Part shown: positions 51,383-60,425 of the stretch, in pieces
Layout: the number at the start of each line of letters is the position of its first letter
Numbering within the stretch: position 1 is the stretch's first letter
Assembly: GCF_015355625.1 (NCBI RefSeq)
Contig: NZ_JACLAF010000017.1
Span: 1-64,000, forward strand
DNA from: Tamlana sp. I1
Lineage (GTDB): Bacteria > Bacteroidota > Bacteroidia > Flavobacteriales > Flavobacteriaceae
Direction: 5' to 3'
DNA: 64,000 nt
The notes under the pieces: generated by a model
The model's input: the letters and a program-made list of their open reading frames with translations, nothing else
Told to the model about the DNA's origin: nothing
Database searches by the model: none
Made by a program: the position numbers and the translations under genes

Positions 51383-52534
51383 TTATAATTCTACTATATG
51401 TGTACCTTGAGAAAGCTCGATGAAGTAAACAGAACAGTCTTTATTAAAGGCTTTTTTATATGCTTTAGAGGTTGTTTCAGCAAAAGCTTCAGCCTCAGTT
51501 TTTGAAATTAAGTTTATGGTACAACCACCAAAACCACCGCCCATCATTCTAGCGCCTAAAACCTGTTTGTTAGCTTTAGCTTGATCTACTAGAAAATCTA
51601 ACTCTTCACAGCTTACTTTGTATTGGTGTTGTAAACCATTGTGAGAGGCATAAATTAACTGTCCTAGAGTTTCTAAATCGTTATCTTCAATGGCTTGCGC
51701 CGCCTTTTCGGTACGTTCATTTTCCTGAATAACGTATAATGCTTTTTGATAATTTTCAGGCGTTACTTGGTCTTCAATACTTTTTAAATCACCTTCAGTA
51801 GCATCTCTTAAAGCTTTTATTCCTAGCAGTTCAGAAATGCTTTCGCAAGCAGAACGACGGTCGTTATAGGCACTATCAGATAATTGATGTTTTACGTTAG
51901 TGTTAATCAGCATTAATTGATGGTCTTTAAAATCAATTTTATGAGGGGTCGATTTTAAACTTCTGCAATCTAAGTGTAGCGCGTTGTCTTTAATGCCAAA
52001 CATGCTGGCGTATTGGTCCATAATACCACAATTAACACCAACATAATTATGCTCTGCTTTTTGTGAAATATAAATCATGTCCTCTTTAGATAATTCTAAA
52101 TTGAACAATTCGTTTAAACCAAAAACTACCGAATTTTCTAATGCTGCAGATGATGACATGCCAGCACCACCAGGAATATTGCCTTTAAAAACGATGTTGA
52201 AGTTACCAATAACTTTATTTCTATTCTGAATTTCGGCAACAACACCAAAAACATAGTTTTGCCAGCTTCCTTCTTTTGAAGGTTTTATTTGGTTTAGATC
52301 GAATTCAATTTTGCTGTTTTTATCAAGAGCATAAGCGGTCGATATATTGGAGTCGCTTTTTTGTATCGCGGCAGCAATACCTTTGTTTACTGCGGCAGGA
52401 AATACAAATCCATCGTTGTAATCGGTATGTTCTCCAATGATGTTTATACGCCCTGGCGAAAAAATTAGTAAAGGCTCTGTTTTAAAGTTTTCGATGTATT
52501 TGTTTTTTACATCTTGAATGAGTTGCGTGTTCAT
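51383..52534 (-). CDS. galK: galactokinase
   Basis: GHMP-family kinase that phosphorylates galactose at C1. Family marks are the galactose signature GRINIIGEHTDYNDG, the ATP loop IPGGAGMSSSAALE, and the third motif GARMMGGGFGGCTINL. At 383 residues it is of standard length. It follows galM with a single base between stop and start and precedes galT, so translational coupling is likely. Confidence 0.97.
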   Translation of the reverse strand: MNTQLIQDVKNKYIENFKTEPLLIFSPGRINIIGEHTDYNDGFVFPAAVNKGIAAAIQKSDSNISTAYALDKNSKIEFDLNQIKPSKEGSWQNYVFGVVAEIQNRNKVIGNFNIVFKGNIPGGAGMSSSAALENSVVFGLNELFNLELSKEDMIYISQKAEHNYVGVNCGIMDQYASMFGIKDNALHLDCRSLKSTPHKIDFKDHQLMLINTNVKHQLSDSAYNDRRSACESISELLGIKALRDATEGDLKSIEDQVTPENYQKALYVIQENERTEKAAQAIEDNDLETLGQLIYASHNGLQHQYKVSCEELDFLVDQAKANKQVLGARMMGGGFGGCTINLISKTEAEAFAETTSKAYKKAFNKDCSVYFIELSQGTHIVEL

Positions 52535-52535
52535 T

Positions 52536-53438
52536 TTAGTTGTTTTTAATTTTATTTACTTCGATGGTCCATCGTATTTCGTAAGTTTTGTATGAGCGTA
52601 ATTCCTTTATGCCTATTTTGTTATTAAAACTATCGGAAACACCCGTGGTAGGTTCGATGGCAATAACATTTTTAACTGGTGGTGTATAGGCTTGAACAAA
52701 GCTGTTTTCTTCTGAAGAATCAATGATTAGTTCGTATTCAGGTGTCGTAAATTTGATGGTTTTATCGTTGTTTAATACCCAGCAATCATCCAGTTGTTTG
52801 TCTTCAATCTGAAGGTCTTTAACAGGCTTGATATCTTCAATTCCAGTGGCAATATTTCGTTCGCCAATAATGAGCTTTTTTGAGCTTCCAAAATTTAAGG
52901 TGCTATTAAATAAATTGGCACTTAAAAAGTAAGGATGCCAGCCCACGGTAAACGGAAACGTGCCAGAGCTGGTGTTTTTTATATTAAATTCGATGTCTAA
53001 GCTGTTTTTGTGGAAAATATAATGCAGTAAAATGGTATAGGTAAATGGGAAACCTTCGTGTTTTTTTACTTCGTCATATTCAAAAATGGCAACTGCCGTT
53101 TCTTCTTTAGCGTATGTACCAAGAAGCTTGAATTTCTTATCGAATATTAAACCATGAAGCGCATTGTTTTCGGGTTTGTTATTTACTTCTAATTGATAAG
53201 GCTTTTCATTATACGAATAAGCGCCATCTTTAACTCTGTTCGCAAAAGGAAATAGAAATGCAGAAGCATAAGTATATGCATACGTTAATGGCGCTAAATC
53301 TTTTATAAGTGTTTGCCCCATTAAGGTTAATTCTTGAATGCTTGCCCCTTGATTGAGGTGAATTTTAGCAAAAGATTTGCTTTCCGGATAAGAAACTTCT
53401 AGGATATTGGTTTCTTTATTATGATTGAATTGATACAC
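52536..53438 (-). CDS. galM: aldose 1-epimerase (mutarotase)
   Basis: Converts beta- to alpha-galactose so that galactokinase can act. The 300-residue protein has the galactose-mutarotase fold; visible marks are ASAFLFPFANRVKDG (substrate Arg), NALHGLIFDK with the catalytic His, and VGWHPYF with the second His. The general-base Glu is likely in NVIAIEPTTGVSDSF. No signal peptide, so it is cytoplasmic. It lies 10 bases after the regulator gene and 1 base before galK. Confidence 0.93.
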   Translation of the reverse strand: MYQFNHNKETNILEVSYPESKSFAKIHLNQGASIQELTLMGQTLIKDLAPLTYAYTYASAFLFPFANRVKDGAYSYNEKPYQLEVNNKPENNALHGLIFDKKFKLLGTYAKEETAVAIFEYDEVKKHEGFPFTYTILLHYIFHKNSLDIEFNIKNTSSGTFPFTVGWHPYFLSANLFNSTLNFGSSKKLIIGERNIATGIEDIKPVKDLQIEDKQLDDCWVLNNDKTIKFTTPEYELIIDSSEENSFVQAYTPPVKNVIAIEPTTGVSDSFNNKIGIKELRSYKTYEIRWTIEVNKIKNN

Positions 53439-53448
53439 GGCTTATAGT

Positions 53449-54441
53449 TTAAAGTGAGTTTCTAATAATAATATTATGAGGGTTTTTTATTTTAATGTTT
53501 TCTTTATTTAAAATCATTTCTGCCAAGCGTTTTCCCATGGCCTTAAAATCTGTAGAAATAGTGGTTATTCCGCCTTCTACAATTTCTTTTAAAAGCGTTT
53601 CGTTGTATGAAATGACTCCAACATCTTGAGCTAGTTTTAATTTTTCTTTTTTCGAGCTTTTAATAATGTTCAGTAAATTCCTATCGTCGGGAATAATGTA
53701 AAGACTGCCTTTTTTAAGGGTTTCAGTATCAAAACTGTTTATTACATCAAAAGGAATGTTATTAGTTTTACAATATTTAATAAATCCTTTTTGCATTCCC
53801 ATTGGTTGCTTTTTCTTATTGAAAACCAAAATTAGTTGCTCGTATTTAGTAATGAGTTGATTGGCTTTGGAAAGGTTGTCGAAAATGTCGTTTTCAAAAT
53901 CTTGATAAATAGCAGCGTATTTCGACAAATCTTTAGGAAGCTGGTCTAAAATATACACTTTCTCCTTCGGAAGTATTTTAAGTTCCTGAGCGGTATGCTT
54001 CAAATTTGCAGGCATAATAACGTAATAATTATAGTCGCCAGCATTATCCTGAATTAATTGACTGAAACTTTTTTCATTAAAATGATGAAAGAAAAGATCA
54101 ACCTGAATATGCGAACCTAGATGATCTAAAAGGGCATTGTATAAATCCTCTTTAAAGGAATTAAATTCATCAAAAAGTAAAAATATTTTTTGCTGAATTT
54201 GGATGTGTTCACTCGAAACAAAATACCCTTTTCCCACAATAGACTGAATGATGCCTCTGTTTTTTAATTCGTTATAAGCCGTTAAAACAGTGTCTCTAGA
54301 AAGGTTATGGGTGTCTTTAATAGCGTTTATAGAAGGTAATTGGTCACCTTTTTGTAATGCACCACCATCTATAGCTTCTTCAATACTATTGACGATTTGC
54401 TTGTACTTCGGTACGCCTGTTTTTTTGTTTATTTCTATCAT
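53449..54441 (-). CDS. GntR-family regulator with LacI-type sugar-binding domain
   Basis: A 330-residue regulator. The N-terminal winged helix (about 1-75: GVPKYKQIVNSIEEAIDGGALQKGDQLPSI, LSRDTVLTAYNELKNRGII) is of the GntR type. The remainder is a periplasmic-binding-protein-like ligand domain (about 85-330: FLLFDEFNSFKEDLYNALLDHL, DVGVISYNETLLKEIVEGGITTIS). This arrangement is common in sugar regulators of Bacteroidota. As the first gene of the galactose operon and divergent from a sugar symporter, it probably controls both in response to a sugar such as galactose. I chose ATG at 54441; TATATTTG on the minus strand at 54458-54451 lies only 10 bases before it. Confidence 0.92.
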   Translation of the reverse strand: MIEINKKTGVPKYKQIVNSIEEAIDGGALQKGDQLPSINAIKDTHNLSRDTVLTAYNELKNRGIIQSIVGKGYFVSSEHIQIQQKIFLLFDEFNSFKEDLYNALLDHLGSHIQVDLFFHHFNEKSFSQLIQDNAGDYNYYVIMPANLKHTAQELKILPKEKVYILDQLPKDLSKYAAIYQDFENDIFDNLSKANQLITKYEQLILVFNKKKQPMGMQKGFIKYCKTNNIPFDVINSFDTETLKKGSLYIIPDDRNLLNIIKSSKKEKLKLAQDVGVISYNETLLKEIVEGGITTISTDFKAMGKRLAEMILNKENIKIKNPHNIIIRNSL

Positions 54442-54535
54442 AATTTCCAGCAAATATAATAAAATACACAATACCATACCAGACCCTACTAGTTGGTTTT
54501 TTAAAACTAAAGACTGAATATTTATAATTAATTTC

Positions 54536-54543
54536 TATATTTG
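54536..54543 (+). promoter_or_regulatory. -7 box of the sugar symporter gene
   Basis: TATATTTG, a perfect TANNTTTG match, 37 bases before the symporter ATG. No TTTG at the expected -33 distance is seen. The 140-base gap to the divergent regulator also holds a minus-strand TATATTTG and should contain the regulator's operator. Confidence 0.5.
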
Positions 54544-54580
54544 GAGCTGAACTAACTTATTTAAACTAATTTTTTTATTT

Positions 54581-56209
54581 ATGACAGCAGGATTTCAAAT
54601 GTGGGATTACGTGGTTTTTGTTGCGTATGCCGTGTTAATTCTAGGCGTAGGATTATGGGTGTCTCGAGACAAAGAGGGGCATCAAAAAAACGCAGAAGAT
54701 TATTTTTTAGCGAGTAAATCTTTACCATGGTGGGCGATAGGAACTTCGCTTATTGCAGCTAATATTTCAGCAGAACAATTTATCGGGATGTCTGGATCAG
54801 GTTTTGCACTAGGTATTGCTATTGCTTCGTATGAGTGGATGGCTGCTTTAACTTTAATTATAGTAGGTAAATATTTCCTGCCTATTTTTATTGAAAAAGG
54901 ACTTTATACCATTCCAGAATTTGTTGAAAAACGATTTTCAACCAACTTAAAAACCATTCTAGCTGTTTTCTGGTTAGGACTTTACATTTTTGTGAATTTA
55001 GCTTCAGTACTCTATTTAGGAGGTTTAGCTATTGAAACTATTATGGGTGTAGATATGATATATGCTATTATTGGTTTAGCGTTGTTTGCGGCAGCTTATT
55101 CACTATATGGTGGTTTGTCTGCAGTAGCATGGACCGATGTTATACAAGTGGTGTTTTTAGTACTTGGGGGTTTAGTAACAACTTATTTGGCCTTAAATAC
55201 AGTATCTGGTGGAGAAGGTGTGATAGCAGGGTTTTCTAAAGTTTTAGAAGCTGCTCCAGAGAAATTCCACATGATTCTTGAAGAATCGAATGATAACTAT
55301 GTTAATTTACCTGGTATTTGGGTGTTAGTAGGTGGTTTATGGGTAGCCAATTTGTACTATTGGGGATTCAACCAATACATTATTCAGCGTACTTTAGCTG
55401 CAAAATCTTTAAAGGAATCTCAAAAAGGTATCCTTTTAGCAGCATTTTTAAAGTTAGTTATTCCTTTAATTGTTGTTATTCCTGGAATTGCAGCTTATGT
55501 TATGGTTAACGACCCTGCAATTATGGCTAATTTAGGAGAAGTAGGTATGTTAAATGTGCCATCTTCTGCTCAAGCTGATAAAGCATACCCATGGTTGTTA
55601 CAGTTTTTACCTGTAGGTCTTAAAGGTGTGGCTTTCGCAGCTTTAGCAGCAGCAGTGGTTTCGTCTTTGGCTTCTATGTTAAATTCGACGTCTACCATTT
55701 TCACAATGGATATTTACAAACAATACATTAATAAGAATGCAAGCGATAAAGAAACAGTAAATGTAGGTCGTCTTTCTGGTGCAATTGCATTGGTTATTGC
55801 TGTAATTGTAGCACCTTTATTAGGTGGTATCGATCAAGCATTTCAATTTATCCAAGAATATACAGGAATAGTAAGTCCGGGAATTTTAGCGGTATTTATG
55901 TTAGGTTTGTTCTGGAAAAAAACAACAAACAACGCTGCAATTTGGGGGGCTATAGCTTCTATTCCAATTGCATTAGCGCTTAAGTTTTTACCAATTCCAA
56001 TTTTTGAACCTTGGATGCACCAAATGGGAATTACGGCTGTATTAACAATGATTATAATTGTTATTTTAAGTCATATTCAAAATAAAGGAGCAGACGACCC
56101 TAAAGGGATTGATCTTTCTGGAGATTTATTTAAAACCACACCGTTATTCAACATCGGATCGATGATTGTGTGTATTATTTTAGCAGTGCTTTATGCATTG
56201 TTTTGGTAA
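54581..56209 (+). CDS. sodium/sugar symporter (SSS family, SglT-like)
   Basis: A 542-residue inner-membrane protein with about 14 hydrophobic helices that couples Na+ entry to sugar uptake. Family marks are the first segment DYVVFVAYAVLILGVGLWVS, EDYFLASKSLPWWAIG, LIAANISAEQFIGMSGSGFA (Na+ site region), and GLSAVAWTDVIQ. Sugar-transporting SSS members (SglT) have this length and these blocks. Its position divergent from the galactose operon suggests galactose or a galactose-containing sugar as substrate. A terminator follows. Confidence 0.93.
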   Translation: MTAGFQMWDYVVFVAYAVLILGVGLWVSRDKEGHQKNAEDYFLASKSLPWWAIGTSLIAANISAEQFIGMSGSGFALGIAIASYEWMAALTLIIVGKYFLPIFIEKGLYTIPEFVEKRFSTNLKTILAVFWLGLYIFVNLASVLYLGGLAIETIMGVDMIYAIIGLALFAAAYSLYGGLSAVAWTDVIQVVFLVLGGLVTTYLALNTVSGGEGVIAGFSKVLEAAPEKFHMILEESNDNYVNLPGIWVLVGGLWVANLYYWGFNQYIIQRTLAAKSLKESQKGILLAAFLKLVIPLIVVIPGIAAYVMVNDPAIMANLGEVGMLNVPSSAQADKAYPWLLQFLPVGLKGVAFAALAAAVVSSLASMLNSTSTIFTMDIYKQYINKNASDKETVNVGRLSGAIALVIAVIVAPLLGGIDQAFQFIQEYTGIVSPGILAVFMLGLFWKKTTNNAAIWGAIASIPIALALKFLPIPIFEPWMHQMGITAVLTMIIIVILSHIQNKGADDPKGIDLSGDLFKTTPLFNIGSMIVCIILAVLYALFW

Positions 56210-56230
56210 CATAAATCAGTATAGAACTAA

Positions 56231-56256
56231 GGAGGCATCATTTTATGATGCCTTTT
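56231..56256 (+). terminator. terminator of the sugar symporter gene
   Basis: Stem AGGCATCA / TGATGCCT followed by a T-run, about 25 bases past the stop. Confidence 0.85.
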
Positions 56257-56339
56257 TTATTTAAAGTGAAGTAATAATATTCATAATATCAAAGGGTTAT
56301 GATGGAATTAAATTTTTAGTAAAAATTATAAACATTTCC

Positions 56340-56371
56340 TTTGGTTAGAAATATAGTTAATTTTATATTTG
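56340..56371 (+). promoter_or_regulatory. tRNA-Arg promoter
   Basis: TTTG at 56340-56343, exactly 20 bases, TATATTTG at 56364-56371. Both boxes are perfect matches to the Bacteroidota housekeeping promoter. The mature tRNA starts 31 bases after the -7 box. Confidence 0.8.
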
Positions 56372-56401
56372 CACACCAGAAATTAGAAATGGTTTCTGTG
56401 A

Positions 56402-56475
56402 GGGCTCTTAGCTCAGCTGGATAGAGCACCTCCCTTCTAAGGAGGCGGTCGCAGGTTCGAATCCTGCAGGGCTCA
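56402..56475 (+). tRNA. tRNA-Arg (anticodon UCU)
   Basis: A 74-nt cloverleaf. Acceptor GGGCTCT pairs with AGGGCTC with two G-U pairs; D-arm GCTC/GAGC; anticodon stem CCTCC/GGAGG with loop CTTCTAA, giving anticodon TCT for AGA (and AGG) codons; T-arm GCAGG TTCGAAT CCTGC; discriminator A. CCA is not encoded. It is a single tRNA gene with its own promoter and terminator. Confidence 0.97.
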
Positions 56476-56477
56476 CA

Positions 56478-56509
56478 AAAAGACTTACTAGAAATAGTAG
56501 GTCTTTTTT
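56478..56509 (+). terminator. tRNA-Arg terminator
   Basis: Stem AAAAGACTTACTA / TAGTAGGTCTTTT with one G-U pair, then T residues, directly after the tRNA. Confidence 0.85.
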
Positions 56510-56665
56510 GTTTTTATATGGTTTGTGTGCTGTTCAAGGTTTTACGGATCAAGCACAAAAGTTGTGGGATTTCAGAATTAAGCAAAAATAGTAGTTAATC
56601 TATTGAGGAAGAATTTTACGTTTCTCACGCCTCTGAAATGTGCTCTATAATAGTTTCATAAAAAA

Positions 56666-56703
56666 AGGTTGAAATTTTAAATTACTATTTAAAATTTCAA
56701 CCT
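56666..56703 (-). terminator. terminator of the coiled-coil membrane protein gene
   Basis: Perfect 17-base stem AGGTTGAAATTTTAAAT / ATTTAAAATTTCAACCT with a 4-base loop, preceded by an A-run on the plus strand. It lies 30 bases past the stop of the gene at 56733-57344. The bases between this and the tRNA terminator (56510-56665) hold nothing recognisable. Confidence 0.85.
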
Positions 56704-56732
56704 AAATAATTATTCAAAAAAAGGAATGTTTT

Positions 56733-57344
56733 TTATCCTTTTTTCTGTCTGTTTAATTCATCTTGAAGTTGACGACGCACCTTTTGTTCGCGTTCTAAAG
56801 CCGATCTGCGGTGCTCTTCAAACTCTTCTTCAATTTCAGCTAAGTTTTGTTTCGCTTCTTTGGTAACGGCATTACTGTTGTTAAATTTATAGATAAAGAA
56901 AGCAAGAAAAGCTATTAAAATTCCAATTATAGACCACATGAGTACATTGTAGTTAGCTTTACCCATTTGCAACCCAAACAAGGCCATATTATCCTTCTCG
57001 GTGTTTGTTTTATCTAAATCCATTTGGGTGTTAGAAAGCGATTCTTTTAAATCTAAAATCTCTTGGTTTTGGTTTTTAACTACCGCTTGTGTTTCTAATA
57101 AATCTTTATGTACAGCATTTAAAGAATCTAAAGTATGGGCTTTAAGCGTGTACAGCCAGTTTTTCTTTACAACCTTATAATCTTGATATTTATTTGAACG
57201 TCTTATAACAAACTCAAATTGACTATCAATAGTACCGCTGTTTAATGATAATTTATCTTCATCGATATCATCGGTTTGGGAAAAAGAATGAAGAGATATA
57301 AGACAGGTAAATACTATTAAAAGGGTTGATTTAATGAGTTTCAT
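56733..57344 (-). CDS. membrane-anchored coiled-coil protein
   Basis: A 203-residue protein with an export signal (MKLIKSTLLIVFTCLISLHSFSQ), a helical region, a coiled coil (about 75-125: VVKNQNQEILDLKESLSNTQMDLDKT in part), one membrane helix (VLMWSIIGILIAFLAFFIYKF, about 135-156) and a charged C-terminal coiled coil (AEIEEEFEEHRRSALEREQKVRRQLQ in part). Proteins like this in flavobacteria are often mislabelled as tRNA (guanine-N1)-methyltransferase; no methyltransferase motif is present. Function unknown. The ATG at 57344 begins the signal peptide; the frame is open 13 codons further up. Confidence 0.75.
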   Translation of the reverse strand: MKLIKSTLLIVFTCLISLHSFSQTDDIDEDKLSLNSGTIDSQFEFVIRRSNKYQDYKVVKKNWLYTLKAHTLDSLNAVHKDLLETQAVVKNQNQEILDLKESLSNTQMDLDKTNTEKDNMALFGLQMGKANYNVLMWSIIGILIAFLAFFIYKFNNSNAVTKEAKQNLAEIEEEFEEHRRSALEREQKVRRQLQDELNRQKKG

Positions 57345-57605
57345 GTTGGGAATAATTTTTAATGATTTTTCTAATTTGCGCAATTTATAAAATATAGTTT
57401 ACTATTTGCTGTGAATATTTAAAAAGCCTCAACAAGTGAGGCTTTAGTAACTACGTTGTAAAACGTTATTTAGATTATAATATTTTAATAAAATTCAAAG
57501 TTTTTAAATCACAAGCTTTCTTGTGGGTTTAGTATTTAATACGCTGTAATCTTATTCAGAATGAAGCTTTAAAATACGTACACGCTTTATTGTGATTTAA
57601 TTGGT

Positions 57606-59009
57606 TTATCTGAAATTAAAACGTTCTATTTCGCCGTTTAAATTAATAATTTCTATTCTTAATGGCTCGTAAGTCGATCTGTCTTTTAAAATCTCTTGAA
57701 CATCATCAACCGAATTAACTTTTATGTCGTTTATGGTTGATATGATGCAGCCTTCAGTGATGCCATTATTTTTCCAATATTGAGCATATTCACCATTTAA
57801 TTGAACAATTTTAACACCATTTTTAGCGCTAAGTTTTTTCAAATCTTCATGCTTAGCATTTTTAATTCTACCCACTAAAGGCATGTTAATGGTTTGGTTT
57901 TTTGCCAATGTTACCGAAACCGTTTTTGTAGAGCCGTCTCTAGCGAGTTTTAATTGTACGATATCTCCAGGGCGTTTTGCACTTAAATGGCCTGTTAAAT
58001 CTGAGAATTTAGAAACTTTAATGTTGTCAATCTCTTTAATAATATCGCCTTTTTGAAGCCCTGCTTTATCGGCTCCAGAGTCTTCAACAACGCTGTCTAC
58101 ATAAACGCCTTCGGTATCGTTAATACCAATTTCTTTAGCAACAGCACTATTTAGTGCGCCACCTTGAATGCCTAATATACCGTTTTGAACATTGCCATAT
58201 TCTAAAATGTCTTCAACAACTTTTCTAGCAATATTACTAGGTACAGCAAACGAATATCCAATATAAGAGCCTGTTTGCGAAGAAATGGCCGTATTAATTC
58301 CAACCAGTTGGCCATTGGTATTTACAAGTGCTCCTCCCGAATTTCCAGGGTTTACTGCAGCATCGGTTTGAAGAAAGGATTGGGCACTAACACCCGATAA
58401 ATCTCTCGATTTTGCACTAATAATTCCTGCTGTAACAGTAGATGTTAAATTAAATGGATTTCCAACTGCTAAAACCCATTCGCCAATTTTAACGGTGTCT
58501 GAATCTGCAAAAGTTACAAATGGTAAAGGGTCTTCAGCATTAATCTTTAATAGGGCAATGTCTGTTTTAGCATCGGTACCCACTAACTCGGCAGTGTAGG
58601 TTTTATTGTTATTCAGTGTAACCGAAAGTTCTTGAGCATTATTAATAACGTGATTATTGGTAATAATATAGCCATCTTCATTAATAATAACACCTGAACC
58701 TGTGCCTACCTGTGCACGCTGCGGACTTCTTCCTGAAAAGAAATCGTGAAAACTCATTTGTCCAGAGCTTAACGTTACATTTTTAACATGCACTACGGCG
58801 TTTACCGTATTTTCAGCAGCCTTAGTTAAATCTGGCGTTTCGTAGGGTATCGCTGTGTTTTCTGTGTGGTTGGCAGGAAGGTAAGTAGGCCTAATTTCTG
58901 TGGTAGTCGCTATTTCGGGTGTAGGGTTTTCAATGAGTAATTTATATGCACTTAAGGTAAAAACGCCACCTAAAGCAGATACTAACACTAATGATAAAAT
59001 CTTCTTCAT
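57606..59009 (-). CDS. degP: DegP/HtrA-type periplasmic serine protease
   Basis: A 467-residue envelope-stress protease/chaperone. The N-terminal signal or anchor is MKKILSLVLVSALGGVFTLSAY. The trypsin-like domain carries the triad His120 (NNHVINN), Asp150 (TDIALLKI) and Ser224 (GNSGGAL). Two PDZ domains follow (about 260-355 and 370-467; GVYVDSVVEDSGADKAGLQKGDIIKEI in the first). The second PDZ is short and less typical. It is divergent from dapF. It is monocistronic. Confidence 0.96.
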   Translation of the reverse strand: MKKILSLVLVSALGGVFTLSAYKLLIENPTPEIATTTEIRPTYLPANHTENTAIPYETPDLTKAAENTVNAVVHVKNVTLSSGQMSFHDFFSGRSPQRAQVGTGSGVIINEDGYIITNNHVINNAQELSVTLNNNKTYTAELVGTDAKTDIALLKINAEDPLPFVTFADSDTVKIGEWVLAVGNPFNLTSTVTAGIISAKSRDLSGVSAQSFLQTDAAVNPGNSGGALVNTNGQLVGINTAISSQTGSYIGYSFAVPSNIARKVVEDILEYGNVQNGILGIQGGALNSAVAKEIGINDTEGVYVDSVVEDSGADKAGLQKGDIIKEIDNIKVSKFSDLTGHLSAKRPGDIVQLKLARDGSTKTVSVTLAKNQTINMPLVGRIKNAKHEDLKKLSAKNGVKIVQLNGEYAQYWKNNGITEGCIISTINDIKVNSVDDVQEILKDRSTYEPLRIEIINLNGEIERFNFR

Positions 59010-59130
59010 AATATCGTTTATATTTTATTAATAGAGATTAAAATTAATTATTTATTGAAATAGAAAACGAACTTTAACTGTCATTTAACAATCAAAAAAA
59101 CGGTATAATATCATATCTTTGTGCCTTATT

Positions 59131-59904
59131 ATGCAAGAGACTTTTTATAAATACCAAGGAACAGGAAACGATTTTGTGATGATTGACAATCGTCAGCAAA
59201 CGTTTGATAAAAACAATACCAAACACGTTGCTTTTTTATGCGACAGACGTTTTGGAGTAGGGGCAGACGGACTTATTTTATTAGAAAATCATCCCGAATA
59301 CGATTTTAAAATGGTGTATTATAACGCCGATGGAAACGAAAGTACCATGTGTGGAAATGGTGGCCGTTGTTTAGTGGCTTTCGCACAGCAATTAGGTGTT
59401 ATTTCTAATAAAGCTGTTTTTGAAGCTATTGATGGTTTGCACCATGCAACGATTGAAAATGGCATCGTAAAACTTCAAATGTTAGATGTTCAAGTCGTAG
59501 AAAAACATGAAAACCACGTGTTTTTAAATACAGGTTCGCCACACCATGTGCAGTTTGAGAGTCATATTAATGATTTCGATATAAAAACAAAAGGCGCTGG
59601 TATTCGTTATGGTGCACCTTATAATGAAGCAGGAACGAATGTGAATTTTGTTCAGAAAATTTCTGATGATGTTTTTAGAGTGAGAACCTACGAGCGTGGT
59701 GTTGAAGATGAAACTTTATCCTGTGGTACTGGAGTTACAGCTGTAGCCATCGCCATGCACGCAACGGGTGAAACTACTAAAAATCAAGTGACTTTAAATG
59801 TTGAAGGCGGAAAACTGCAAGTAAGCTTTAATGAAGCAAACGGTACATATAATAATGTTTGGTTAATTGGTCCTGCTACTTACGTTTTTGAAGGCAAACT
59901 ATGA
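59131..59904 (+). CDS. dapF: diaminopimelate epimerase
   Basis: Converts LL- to meso-diaminopimelate for lysine and peptidoglycan synthesis, without cofactor. The two active-site cysteines are Cys74 (MCGNGGRC) and Cys198 (LSCGTGVTA); other marks are YQGTGNDFVMID and GAPYNEAGTNVNF. I chose ATG at 59131 (257 residues); a TTG four codons upstream overlaps the promoter. TATCTTTG at 59114-59121 is a perfect -7 box only 9 bases before the ATG, so the leader is very short. It overlaps the next gene by four bases (ATGA). Confidence 0.96.
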   Translation: MQETFYKYQGTGNDFVMIDNRQQTFDKNNTKHVAFLCDRRFGVGADGLILLENHPEYDFKMVYYNADGNESTMCGNGGRCLVAFAQQLGVISNKAVFEAIDGLHHATIENGIVKLQMLDVQVVEKHENHVFLNTGSPHHVQFESHINDFDIKTKGAGIRYGAPYNEAGTNVNFVQKISDDVFRVRTYERGVEDETLSCGTGVTAVAIAMHATGETTKNQVTLNVEGGKLQVSFNEANGTYNNVWLIGPATYVFEGKL

Positions 59905-60425
59905 GGACACTAAATGGCGATACTATTTATTTACGCGCTTTAGAGCCTGAGGATTTGGAGTTTATTCATAAGGTTGAAAACAACGAGTCCATCTGGGAAA
60001 TAAGTTGTACTCAAACTCCTTATTCTAAGTTTTTAATTAAACAATATCTAGAAAATGCTCATAAAGATATTTATGAAGTCAAGCAATTACGATTAGTGAT
60101 TTCAGATTATAATGATACGCCCGTTGGTTTGATTGATTTATTCGATTTCGATTTTAAAAACAAACGTGCAGGTATTGGCATTTTAATACAAGAACCTTCC
60201 GATAGATTAAAAGGTTATGGAAGCGAAGCCTTAGACTTATTAATCGATTATTGTTTTATACACTTAGATTTACATCAATTATACTGTAATATTTCAGAAG
60301 AAAACGAAGCCAGTATAAAGTTGTTTTCCAATCAAGGTTTTGAAAAAGTAGGCATAAAAAAAGACTGGAATTTTGTACACGGCACTTATAAAAACGAATA
60401 TTTATTTCAACTTATTAATAATTAA
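59901..60425 (+). CDS. GNAT family N-acetyltransferase
   Basis: A 174-residue acetyltransferase of the RimJ/RimL-like group: starts MRTLNGDTIYLRALEPEDLEFIHKVENN, CoA-binding region GIGILIQEPSDRLKGYGSEALDLLI, and the late block LYCNISEENEASIKLFSNQGFEKVG. The substrate (protein N-terminus, spermidine or other amine) cannot be told. It overlaps dapF by four bases and its stop directly abuts the ATG of mltG, so the three are one operon. Confidence 0.92.
   Translation: MRTLNGDTIYLRALEPEDLEFIHKVENNESIWEISCTQTPYSKFLIKQYLENAHKDIYEVKQLRLVISDYNDTPVGLIDLFDFDFKNKRAGIGILIQEPSDRLKGYGSEALDLLIDYCFIHLDLHQLYCNISEENEASIKLFSNQGFEKVGIKKDWNFVHGTYKNEYLFQLINN

Noticed and set aside
56510-56665. Possible gene remnant downstream of the tRNA, as tRNA 3' ends are common integration sites
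   Set aside because: No repeat of the tRNA 3' end, no integrase and no frame; no evidence for an integrated element.
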